Shown in pieces: positions 1 to 10,249 of a stretch of DNA of 64,000 nt. The stretch is from Desmodesmus armatus (lineage: Eukaryota; Chlorophyta; Chlorophyceae; Sphaeropleales; Scenedesmaceae). The stretch's first letter is position 1. Each line of letters begins with the position of its first letter. The stretch spans positions 46,001 to 110,000 of the forward strand of contig VIIQ02000857.1 of NCBI GenBank assembly GCA_007449985.2. The letters run 5' to 3'. A program made the translations under genes and the position numbers. Under the pieces are notes generated by a model that ran no database searches, had not been told where the DNA came from, and saw only the letters and a program-made list of their open reading frames with translations.

Positions 1-268
1 ACCCCGTTTCACCCTCCAGCTCCAAGCTGTCAACGTGCTTGGCATGCTTCTGCAGGTACCTCAGCACACCGTCTGCCTGCTCCTGTCCGGTCACACCTAC
101 TGTGATGCTGCGCAGGGCCAGCACAGCTGCTTGATGCAGCCTGCTGTGAGACCTGGCGGCACTGCACAGGCTGCGCTGGTCGTCGGCTGCAAGGCACTGC
201 AGCACTGCCAGCAGGCAGGGATCCGGCAGAGCAAGCAGCAGGGACAAACGGCAGTCCTCACTTGCCAT
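1..268 (-). CDS. F-box-like/LRR protein, N-terminal part (truncated by window edge)
   Basis: Read on the minus strand from the ATG at 268-266, the frame stays open to position 1 (89 codons), so the gene continues off the left edge. The N-terminus has the F-box layout: a short Met-Ala-Ser-Glu lead, Leu-rich residues, LPDPCLLAVLQ, then a Cys/Ala/Arg-rich second helix. After that comes a segment (QADGVLRYLQKHAKHVDSLE) matching in spacing the post-F-box region of the gene at 52600-54611, where a GFLDWLDKHGQHLTSL segment begins an LRR-like array. I infer the same algal F-box/LRR family: an SCF ubiquitin-ligase substrate adaptor whose target cannot be guessed. The domain match is by pattern only, and the diagnostic LRR part lies outside the window. 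Confidence 0.6.
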   Translation of the reverse strand, partial: MASEDCRLSLLLALPDPCLLAVLQCLAADDQRSLCSAARSHSRLHQAAVLALRSITVGVTGQEQADGVLRYLQKHAKHVDSLELEGETG

Positions 269-2933
269 CCTGCAGGGCAACACACACGCATGAGCTCGCC
301 CAAAAACAGTGGTGGCTTCGTAGGGCTAAACAAACAAGCTGTGAAGACGGGGAAAGCCTGGTAACAAAAGCAGCACTCAGCACTAGTGGAGTGCTAGCAG
401 TACTGGTGACAGAAGCAGCACATGAACTGGGACAGCAACTTTTCCGGTGACTCCTTACCAGTGCTCTGGATGATTAAGCTTTGCTTGCATTGCGTTGGCA
501 GAGGAATTGTGTTGGTGCGGTGGTTTCGGAAACTGGCGGGAACACTTGCAGAGAGAAGCAAAACCGTTCAGCTGAAAAGACTGAGGGCAAGCATATGAAA
601 CTTTCAAGAAATCTTAAGGCATTTGACAGCTGTTGACCCGGTTGGATTGAGTCCCGTTCATGACCAAGTGCTGCGGCAGCGGTGGTTGCGACGGTTCCCA
701 AACTGTCGTCACCCGGAGTCAGCTGCTAGCGAAGATTGCCAGCTGTCGTATCATGAATGATTCGACAGAGGGATAACCCAGGCAGGTGTGCATATGACAG
801 GTTTGGCCAACCAAAAACAGTGGCATAGCCAGCAGCGCCGCGTGCACGTGGCCAACCAGGCTCAGGGCGAAACTTGCATAAACATGCTTAAACACCCACA
901 CCAGACTAAGCAGGACCAGTGTCTCTCAAATACCTCGGCCAGCACCTACATGATCTCTAAGCAACATGTAGGAAGCTAGCTTGCTGCATGTGCAGCCTCT
1001 GCCATAAAGCATACCACATGAAGTTCCCCGTCCTAGGAGGGACAGCACATCAACAAGCTATGTGGGGCAGTGTGTTGATGCTGAGTTGCAAACCCAAAAC
1101 AGAGGGCCTGAAAAGTTTGCTCGTCTTGAGGCCTATCCTCAAGCAGAATGTATTTTCATACAGGGGGGTGCCTTGCGTGAACAGGCACTTGCGAGGCCAA
1201 CAATGATGTCAAACTTATGGTATTTTTTGGTATGCACGGCATGTTGACATGCCTGGTACATGCCAGCAGCACCGTAGCAGTTGCCAGTGGTCATGGCAGT
1301 GAATCCCTACACATACGGCTGGAGTGTTGATCTACCCTGACGCCTTTGACAACGACCTCATCACACACACCAAGAATGAGGCAGAGACCTTGGTCACCTA
1401 TGGCAGCTCACTGGGCCATGCTACAGGGCACCCACACAGGCCCCCACCAGGAGGCACTGCTGCAGCACCTGCGGGCCAGCAGGAGTTGTGAGTCCGTTGG
1501 CTGTTGCCGCAACAGCTGGCGGGGCCTGTCAGCTTGACATCGTAAGTATCGTCATGTTTTCAAGCCCCCAGCGGGGCAGCAGGATAAATGACGCACCTGA
1601 CGCCGCTGTGTCGCAGCGGCAGTTGCCACTGGTCAGGACAGTAGCTGCGCGTTGACAAACCCAACTGGCTGTCCGTGTTATGATAAAGAGCAGCATTGCA
1701 GTACTGTGACCGTCATGTGCGGCATGCCTGCCATGTCCTTTGGGGTGGGCCAGCAGGGGGTCTGGGCCCTTGACATGTTACATATTGCTGCACCGGCTTG
1801 GGTATACATGTGACAGCTTGTCACTGGGGTGTGTGATGTGTCTGAGCCTGACTTTGGCACATGTGTTGCGAGCACGCTTGATTGCAGCATCCCAGCTTCA
1901 GGCTGGCCACTAGCTAGTGGCCTATAGGTCCAGTGATGTGAGTGACTGTTGAACGATGTTGATGGGTTTTGTGTTGTACGCGAGTAGCAACAGTTGGTGA
2001 ATTCAGACCTGGGGTTCAAAAGTCATCAGGGGTTCCTTGAAGCAGCTATTGAACGTCCTCCAAATTCAGTCCAGAGGGCATGTCACATCTTGATGGGTGC
2101 TGTGATGATGCTTGCATGAAAGGCACCAGTGCTAGTGAAGCACCATGCATGCCTTTTGCTGCAAAAGCTGTGCTGCCTGTGATCAGGATGATCCCAGGGG
2201 TTCAGTTGCACCACTGGCAAGGTGCTGTGAACTGTTGTAGGCATGTTGGCTGGAAACTGTCAGTACAGTGTACATGCAACACGTTGCTTTTGAGCAGCAC
2301 TCCTGCTGCATCAGCTGCCCGATGACGCAAGAGCCAAGCAGCCATGGTCAGAGTGAAGTGCTCCATCATGGCATGAACATGAATGTCAGTTGTGTGACGC
2401 ACCTCAGCATCGTGCACTGCTGAGCAGCCATGTCAGATTGCGCACTGTGCACCGTGGCTACCTCGGATGCATCATGCCACAAGCATGACAGTATTTCATA
2501 TTCTATTCAATCTCTTTGACTTTTCCAGATTGCACGCTGCCGCACCTACCCTCACACATCAGGTGCATGGTCATGTCAGAAACATGGTATCATGAGCGTC
2601 AGACGTGTGTTGCAAGAGTGTAAATTGGGATCGTGTGTGAAAAACATGCATCACCACAGACTGTGCTTTCCAGGCATGTCCTGGCACGACAGGTTACACA
2701 GGTGCGCACCCTGCATGCACAACTGTCTGCTGCTGCAATCCACCACCTGCTTCCAATGACTTCTCACCCCTCCAATCCACCACTCTCCACAAAAAGCAAC
2801 TCCTTCCACACATACGACAGTGAAAAACTGCGAAGACAGGAAGCAAGGCCAGCAACAAAACAAGCTGCAACACCTGTCGGCAGACTGCACGCCCGAACAA
2901 GGTGCTAACCTGCACACCGCATGCATAACCCCC
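269..2933. other. Intergenic region, about 2.7 kb, no supported gene
   Basis: Open frames here are short, in conflicting phases and without the splice-site support seen in the real genes. The proximal part (269 to about 700) must hold the promoter and 5' UTR of the leftward F-box gene. The distal part holds the 3' UTR of the ZC3HC1-like gene ending at 2934; a minus-strand TGTAA, the usual green-algal polyadenylation signal, lies about 240 bases past that stop near 2694. One exon-like fragment at 1303-1485 is listed separately. A diverged pair of short repeats (CAGTTGCC-A/C-TGGTCA near 1276 and 1619) hints at old duplicated or transposon-derived sequence. Confidence 0.5.
1303..1485 (+). pseudogene. 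Orphan exon-like fragment, weakly PA-domain-like
   Basis: An open plus-strand frame without its own Met reads GVLIYPDAFDNDLITHTKNE from 1321 and goes on with AETLVTYGSSLGH and a Pro/Gly-rich tail to a TGA near 1485. The amino-acid composition is protein-like, unlike the Cys/Trp/His-rich noise around it. The opening GVLIYPD resembles the core strand of protease-associated (PA) domains. No good upstream acceptor is visible and a stop stands at 1300-1302. I read it as a leftover exon or gene fragment. It could be chance. Confidence 0.25.
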
Positions 2934-5927
2934 TCACACACTCCTTTCCAGCAGATCCATGGCCAGCCTAGCCCTCTCCAGCACCGCCGCAGTGCTGCTG
3001 TAGTCATCCCTCTGCCCTGCTGCCCCATCACCACCCTGCTGCTGCTGCACAAACTGCACCAACTCCTGCTCCTGCTGCGAATCCTGCACTGCCATGACAG
3101 TAGCAGCCCAGCCCAGCCGCACTGCTGCCGCTAGGCCGGCACTGCTGCCACTGCTGCTGCCGAGTCTGCTGCTCTCCTTCACCCAGGGACACCAGCTCCT
3201 GGTGACAGCAGCAGCAGACGCGACAACAGAAACAGACACACGCGCGTCGGAACACACATTGTCAGAATGGCCCTGTCACCATTATCAATGTCGTGACGAT
3301 ACTGTATGTACATGCTTGATGCAACTCATGCACATGATGTTCCGATGGATGCGGTGCATTGTTGAGTGGCCAGGCTACAGGCATGCACAGCATCATGCTG
3401 ACAGCTCCCAAGAGCTCCCCATGCTGGTGGGGGGAGGTGGGGGGCACAACACATGCAATGGACGTTGTGGGGCGCCCCAAAACCATGCTCAACCTGACAG
3501 ATCGTACCTGTGAGCAGCAATGGGGTCAAACACGGCCTCCTCAGCTGCTGCTGCACCGCCCGTTGCTGCCGCCACGGCTGCCACCAGCCCACTGCGCTGC
3601 TTGGAATATGCCCGCGTACGCCCAGCACTGCCACTCATGACGCCACCACCTTCTGCTGTCGCACCACCTGTCGCACCAGCACTGGGAGGGGCCATAGCTG
3701 TGCGAGGTGTGCTGACGCCTGCAGGTGTGCTGACACCTGCAGGTGTGACAGGAGTGCCAGCCCTCTGACCTGCTGCTGCTGCTGCTGTTGCTGCTGTTGC
3801 TGCGTCAGTTGAAGAGTCGCCTCCTGCTGTGTGAGCGGATATAGCTGCTGCAGCTGCTGCAGCAAAGTCTGGTCCTGTGGCGCTGGATCGCCGCCTCTTG
3901 GTGCGCTGCTCCTCAATATCGAACGCCTGCAGCCAGAGATGCGGTGGGTCGCTTTGTTGCTACCCTGAGCAATATGCAATAGATCCGCATCAGCATGCCC
4001 CTTGCATAAGTCCACTCTGGTGTAGATATAGCTGGAAACAAACGGTGATACGGTGATGCGACGCACGCTCCAAAACAGCATGTTGCTCAGGTCAGCAATG
4101 CGTGTCGCTCGCCTTACCTGCAGCCCAAACACAGGTGCTGCCGCGTCCTTGGTCACCCCAGCCGCTGCCGCCCCAAACGGCCCTGCCGCTGCTGCTGCCA
4201 CAAAGGGTGGGCTGCCCAGCACACTGGCCGCAGGCAGAGGCTGCAGGCCCTCAAACAGCCTGCTGCCGCCCCCTGGCGACTGCTGCTGCATGGGCGGCTT
4301 GCCTGCACTGCCTAGTGCTGCTGCTGGGGAACCGAATGCAGGGAGGGCTGCAGAGCCAAATGGTGCCAGCTGTTGCTGCTGGCTGCTGGGTGGCAAGGAG
4401 CCCATGGGGCTGAACCCCCGCTGCTGCCCGGCGCCGGAGGGTCTCCTGCCACCGCCGGAGGATCCTGCGGTCATGAGTGAGCCGCCTGCATGGTGCAGCA
4501 GAAAGGGAAAAGACGAAGCAGGTGGGGACTGTACGTCACATATGAGCATGGGTGTCTCACTGAAGGGGCAAGGCATGCAGGCAAGCAGCCTGTCAACAGC
4601 GGCAGATGGGAGACCCCAAGACAGCTGTGGTGTCACACGGCAGAAGCCCAATATGCAGGGAACATGAGGACACAAACGAGAACATTCAGCTGTTGGTGTC
4701 ACCAGCGAATACCCCACCTGCAATGGTGTGTGACATGGCAGCAAACACGGCCTCAGGGGAGGCTGAGGCCTGAGCAGGCTGCTGCGGCACCTTGCTGCCT
4801 GCCGGGGTAGCTTCCTCTGCTGCAACAGACCCACTGAGCACTCGCTTGAGCTGCTGCTTGTCAGCGGCAGCCTCTGCCCCTGCTGCCGCTGCTGCTGTGC
4901 GCGCTGACCTCGCCTCCAGCACTGCAGTGCTGGCAGCAGCAGCTGCGGCGAGTGTCTGCATCGCCTTGGAGGACAACTGCTGCGCATAGAAGGGTCCAGA
5001 GCAGCAGAACTTCCAGAGCCCGACTTGGCTGCCACACAGCTCACACTCCAGCGCAGTACATGCCGGGCTGATGCTGCCAGCTGCACCTGCTGCAGCAGTA
5101 CCAGCACCAGCACTGCCGGCTGCCTGTCCTGCAGAGCTGTGTCTGCGTTTGGGCAGCAGGTGTGCTACACCAGTTAGCGCTGCACCTGTTGCATCTGCTG
5201 CTGTTGGGGCCAGGTGTGGCGGCAACAGCTGCCTGGGCTGCCAGCCGCACAGAGCGATGACTAACATGGCCTGATCACGAGTCAAGCTGCTGCCAGAGCT
5301 GCCGGCTGCTGCTGCTGTGCTGCCGTTGGCGACAACTGTCGCTGCGGCTTCATGCTTTAGCTGATCAATCGGCAGCTGCAGGATTGCTGCTAAGCCGGAT
5401 AGGATGCTGGGGTCTAGCCTTGCCGCTGCTGCTGCTAGCTGGGCCCGTGTGCTGGCAGGGACCTGAGGTAAGATTTGCAGCTGCTGCAACTCCGTGAGTC
5501 TGCTGTGGTAGGCAGCAGACAGCTTTGGCATGGGCACGATAGGGAAGCCCATGCTGCCGCTGCTGTTGGCACTGCCGCCAGCAGTGTGCTGCTCTGCAGG
5601 CTGGTCTCCACCCCTGCGGTGCCTGCAGCCCTGAGTATGAGCGTCCACGAGGCGCTCTGCATACTTTTTCACCAGCCCTGCTGCACCCTCAGTCCAGGGG
5701 TTGAGTGGCAGCTTGCATAGGATCTGAGCACTGCAGCTGACACATGTCAGTTGGTCGGGGCCGGTGTTTGCCCAGCCCTTGTTGGCACACTCTTGGGGGC
5801 TGAGCTCGGTAGGCTTGCCAAACCAGGTGGTAGAGCTAAAGCTTCTCAGGCGACTGTAACCATCACCCAACAGGCTGTTCTGCTGTGTGTGCTGGCCCAC
5901 CAAGGCGGTGGTGGTGTCTGCCATCAT
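2934..5927 (-). CDS. C3HC zinc-finger protein of the ZC3HC1/NIPA (IAP-like) family
   Basis: Four exons on the minus strand: 5927-4718, 4485-4118, 3926-3508 and 3198-2934. Phases agree and give 753 aa. Residues 22-105 form the C3HC finger: YSRLRSF, TWFGKP, WANTG, C62-x2-C65, then H97-x3-C101. Around residue 300 the second conserved half begins (CELCGSQVGLWKF, Rsm1/NuBaID type). A long Ala/Ser/Gln linker follows. The family's last signature, FDPI-x-x-HR-x-WCPW, is restored exactly across the exon 3/4 junction near residues 662-671. That junction match is the best proof of the model. Family members sit at the nuclear basket (human ZC3HC1) or act as SCF adaptors; plant relatives are called ILP1. 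The protein is longer than animal NIPA because of low-complexity linkers. It shares a roughly 280 bp upstream region with the mitoferrin gene. Confidence 0.88.
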
Positions 5928-6206
5928 TAGTGCAGCAGCAGCACCATAATAGCAGCATCACTTCTACCCATGAATATTGATTGTTGGTGTGGGTGCGGGA
6001 GGCTGCTTCCAACCAACCTGACCTACTGTCATGATGACCGTTGCAGAGTGTACCTACCGTATCATGTATACAAGCGATCGACACGGGGAAGAGTTTGCCT
6101 TACTATCCGTCAGCGTCTGTTGGAAAGCTGCCAGCCTGTACCCCTTTTCTCTGCTGCGGCTCCCAGATCAAAGAAGTGCTACCACCGCAGCAGTGCCCTC
6201 TTCCGG
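5928..6206. promoter_or_regulatory. Divergent promoter region between ZC3HC1-like and mitoferrin genes
   Basis: The two start codons (5927 minus, 6207 plus) point away from each other and are only 279 bases apart, so both 5' UTRs and core promoters must lie here. No clear TATA box is seen. A plus-strand frame open from 5970 runs into the mitoferrin frame, so a longer N-terminus is possible. Its first 79 codons (Cys/Arg-rich) look like untranslated leader rather than a targeting peptide. Confidence 0.5.
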
Positions 6207-8634
6207 ATGCACGAATCTGAGCCGCAGCAGCAAGTGGTACCAAACAGCTACGTAGAAGGCGGCTTAAGGCAGCAGCTGGCAGGCAGTCCTGCTGCATCTG
6301 CATACCAGGGCTTCCTGCCAGCACAGATGGAGAGCAGCAGGAGCGTAGACAACCTGCACAGCCCTCCAGAGCCTGCTGGAAGCAGCTACACCAGCCCTGT
6401 GTTCCTTTCTGTAAGTCATCCTGCTGCCTGAAGTGCCTGCTGCACTGTTTTCCCTTCTGCCTCCATCTGCGTTGACGCCCCTGCTGGTGCCGTGTCGCTG
6501 CAGCACATGGTGGCTGGTGCTGCTGCTGGCATCACAGAGCACACAGCCATGTATCCGGTTGATACGATCAAAACCAGGATGCAGGCACTCAGTCACCCAG
6601 GGCAGCGGGTGAGTCTGGGACTGCACTGGGGTTGGCTAGGGCTTTACTTGCGCTGTTGACAGACCGCTGGACCAACAGACCCTGTACTGTACTCGATCAC
6701 ATTCCCTTTCACACCATAACAGCTATCATTCAAAAAGGCATCACCAGTTTGAGCATCAGCATACAGCATCATACGTAATTCGTACTGGTGCAGAACGCTT
6801 GTGTACATTTTTGAGCATGTTTCCAAGATCAAGTACACTGCAGTTGGCAAGCGTGTCTTCTGGGCAAAATTCCTTGTGCTGCTGCTGTGTGTGTGCAGTT
6901 ACACGGCTCTGTGCTGCATGCCCTGCGAGCAGTGCTACGGCGAGAGGGTGTTGGCGGGCTGTACAGAGGCATAGGAGCAGTTGCTTGGGGTGCAGGGTGA
7001 GTCATCAATGGCCAGCACAGCCATCGGCCAGCATGTACCACCTCTAACAAACTGCAGCAGTTGAAGATGCTGCAAGAAATCTCCCTGGCACGCCACTCAG
7101 CAGGACACAACCTGGCATCGGCTGCCACCAGAATGCTGCAGCCTGATCTAGAAGTCACGACACGAGGCCAACAGCACAGCAGTGGCATAGTGGATTGGGC
7201 CCGACATGTTTTGGGGTTGACGCCTACGGGGTGACCAGGAACAAACTGAGTGCACAGGCTTGGCGCAACAGTTCGCATGCAGCTGCCATGCGGCCCCTGC
7301 TCATGTTTCTCCTGCTGACTGCATTGTTCCTTGCCCCAGGCCCGCACATGCCTTACACTTTGCCGTGTACGAGCATGCCAAGGAGGTCTTCGGCGGCAAC
7401 AGGCAGGGGTATCAGTGGCTTCCGACAGCGGCAGCAGGGGCCACAGCCACGTGTGTGAATGATGCCTTCATGGTTCCCATTGACTGCATCAAGCAGCGGC
7501 TGCAGGTGGCGCACAGTCCCTACAAGGGCGTGCTGGACTGCAGCAGGAAGGTGGTGCAGCAGGAAGGGGTGGCGGCGCTGTACAGGTCGTATAGGTGAGC
7601 CTGATGCGCTGCAGCAGCTTTCATGTGAGGTTGAGTTTGCTGTTGTTGTACAGCAGGAATCTGAGGCAAGCTGCGCCAGTGCTTGTCAAGCTTTGTACAG
7701 CCTTCTGACATGGTTGACAAGGCTTTGACTTCCTTGGTCCCACTGAAGAGGGGACGGTGTCATGCTGGAACATGTAGCTGCAGCCACAATTGTCTGACAG
7801 CTGTGCATGCGAACATGTGAGTTGACAGTCACTGCGTGGGCTGACTGACCATGGTTACAGCATTCAGCAGACATGCACATTGATACCAGGTGTCGACACA
7901 CCCTTGTGCAGCATCCACATTCACCTTGCCACTGCTGCGCTGTTGCTGTGTGCTGCGTATGTGCTGCCACTGTTCTGCTGTGTGTACCACAGGACCACCA
8001 TTCTGATGAACATTCCGTTCACAGCCATGCACTTCTCAGTGTACGAGGGGACCAAAAAGTGGCTGCTGCACATTGACAGTGGGGATGAGGAGGCGGAGGA
8101 CAGGCTGTCAGTGCAGCTAGTGGCGGGAGGCCTGGCAGGCGGCGCTGCAGCAGCAGTGACCACACCCCTAGATGTTGTCAAGACGCGGCTGCAGACGGAG
8201 GGAGTGCACTCGCCCCGTCGCTACGGCACAACAGCAGTGGTGAGTGAGCTGGCTGGCACGGTGATCAATACTCTGTGTGCATGCTTCTGCTGTGCTACTG
8301 CCGTTGCTCCCTGCTTTCCCTGTGGCAAGTGCTAGGTAGCGGCTGAGGGCAGGGTATGCTGGTGGGTAGGTTCGTGGCTGCAGCTTTGGGTACTGACAGA
8401 GCTTGCTTTGTGTCGTGCGCTGTGCTGTGCTGTGCTGTGCTGCCGTGCGTGCAGTTGCCGGTGCTGAGGCGCATCATAGCAGAGGAGGGCATGTCCACCA
8501 TCTGGCGAGGCATGAAGCCCCGTGTGCTGTTCAACGCACCAGCAGCAGCGGTGTCCTGGGGCACCTACGAGTCAGTCAAGGACTTTCTGCTCGCGGGCAG
8601 GGACGACCAGCAGCACTTTGCACCACACCACTGA
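6207..8634 (+). CDS. Mitoferrin-type mitochondrial carrier (SLC25 family)
   Basis: Six exons: 6207-6410, 6504-6608, 6899-6996, 7340-7594, 7993-8239 and 8455-8634 (TGA). Phases agree, giving 362 aa. All three carrier repeats are present, each with the P-x-D-x-x-K signature: [11 protein letters not shown] (about residue 85), [11 protein letters not shown] (about 185) and [11 protein letters not shown] (about 277). Features typical of mitoferrins rather than other carriers are [13 protein letters not shown] before the first signature, [14 protein letters not shown] rebuilt over the exon 3/4 junction, and [16 protein letters not shown] over the exon 4/5 junction. These proteins move ferrous iron across the inner mitochondrial membrane for Fe-S cluster and haem synthesis. 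The start at 6207 gives a 68-residue Ser/Gln-rich lead; upstream in-frame ATGs exist. The intron before exon 6 ends in a TGTGC microrepeat. Confidence 0.92.
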
Positions 8635-10249
8635 GCTGGACGTGGTCCGTACCGCTACTGTGCTAGCTCTATGCTCTTCCCCTGGCGAAAAAGCAGCGGA
8701 ACAGCCGCAGCAGCAGGGACCGCAAGTCAGGAGTAGGGTCTGTCCCACATCGCTCAGCAGCAGCCTTGGTCAAGCAGCGCTGGCAGTATCCCCAGCACAG
8801 CGCAGCGCGCGCACAGCCATGAGCAGCGCGCAGCACAGCTTGCTGTGCTGCGAGAGCACTGCGCCTAGTGCATCAGCCTGAGAGGCAGGGCAAGTGGTGG
8901 GGTATACAGTTCCGTGTGGCAGCTGACCTTTGCTGACCACAAGTGCTGTCATGCGCTGTATTGTGGTGGGTTGACAGCCGCAGGGTGGAAGCAGTAGTGG
9001 TGGGTCAGCAGCCAAAGCACTGCTAATAGTGTGGGCTGCGAGTTGTTGCTGCCTGCCACGCAACCAGCAGCAGCTGGCTGTTAGCTTTTATATTGGCATG
9101 GCGTCAGGCAGTGGGGTAAGTCTGGCCTGCTGTTGTAAGCACAGCAGTTCTGCAGGCAGCGTTTGAACTTTCGAATTTCCTCTCTGTTGGCGGGCAGCAA
9201 TGCCTTGCTTTTCTGCCGACTGCATGGTCGGCTTTGTGCGCTAGCTGTCGCAGCGTGTGGTGGCTGGGTGTCCTAGGCTAGCAGCCAGGTCACAAGCTAG
9301 TGCAGCAGCAGCTTGCATGCGCAGACGAACTCCTGCTTCCAGGTTTTTGAAGGGGATGGTGACAGCACAGCATGGCCTTGCTTTGTGTTGCTGCTTGGTT
9401 TCAATCCGCAGCTGCTTGTTTGTGTTGCTGGTGGCTTTGGTGACGCGAAATCACGTCGGTCGTCTGCACGGCCAGTTGCCGCACTGCGGGTGCAAGGCGC
9501 CTGCCTTTCAGCATCAAGAACACCATGTGCAGCAGGGCGCAGTAGGTTCGTTGCTGAAGTTGCCTCGTGATGTTCAGTTTGCTGCGCTGTGCTGCGTCAG
9601 GCAGGGGTGCCGTGGTACTTTTGGATGCCCCTGAGCCTTGTATGGAGTAGGTTGGGGTTTTGGTGAGAGTTGCTGGCCGTTGCAGGGGTCGCATGGGCCC
9701 TGCCATGTTTGAAAGAAGAGCGCTGACATCTATTTCATGTTTGTTGGTGTGGTTGTAACCCTTGGAGGAGACCAGCGACATTGTTGAAGCTTCTCATCAA
9801 GCAGTATGAGCATTCGCGAACCGATCGGTCTGGGAGAGTGTCGACAGCCAACAGCCTACCCTCCTCAGGAGTGTTGCTGACACAGTACACAGCTCAAATC
9901 TATCGGATGGTGGGCTGCCAAACCACGTGTAAGGAGCTTGTTCTGCCTGCATAACAACCCTGGCCTCTAACACCCTGGCCAGCCTGGCAGTGGCAGTCAA
10001 ACAATCATATGTCCGCGGGTCAATGTGTCATTGCGGGACAACTGCCACAACTCCGTGTTACTTGTTGTCGTGGTGTGTGCTGAGCTGCAACGTTTTGCTA
10101 CATTGTGTCTGCTGTCCACCTCAGCGATCTGCATCCGGTCCGATCTGCAGCAAGCCACTCTCATTGCCTGTGAAAGCCGTTTTCCCACACTATTGCACCT
10201 ACTACACTTCCAAGAACATCATCTGCTAGCCCACGTTACCAGACACAGC
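8635..10249. other. Intergenic region, about 1.6 kb
   Basis: This holds the 3' UTR of the mitoferrin gene and, at its far end, the promoter and leader of the next plus-strand gene. A TGTAA near 9134 could be the polyadenylation signal. Open frames at 9257-9634 and 9401-9781 overlap on opposite strands, have no homology I recognise and no consistent splice partners, so I do not call a gene. Confidence 0.5.

Noticed and set aside
5970..6206. Upstream in-frame extension of mitoferrin (79 codons)
   Set aside because: Cys/Arg/Tyr-rich sequence unlike a carrier N-terminus and only 42 bases from the divergent start codon; more likely 5' UTR.
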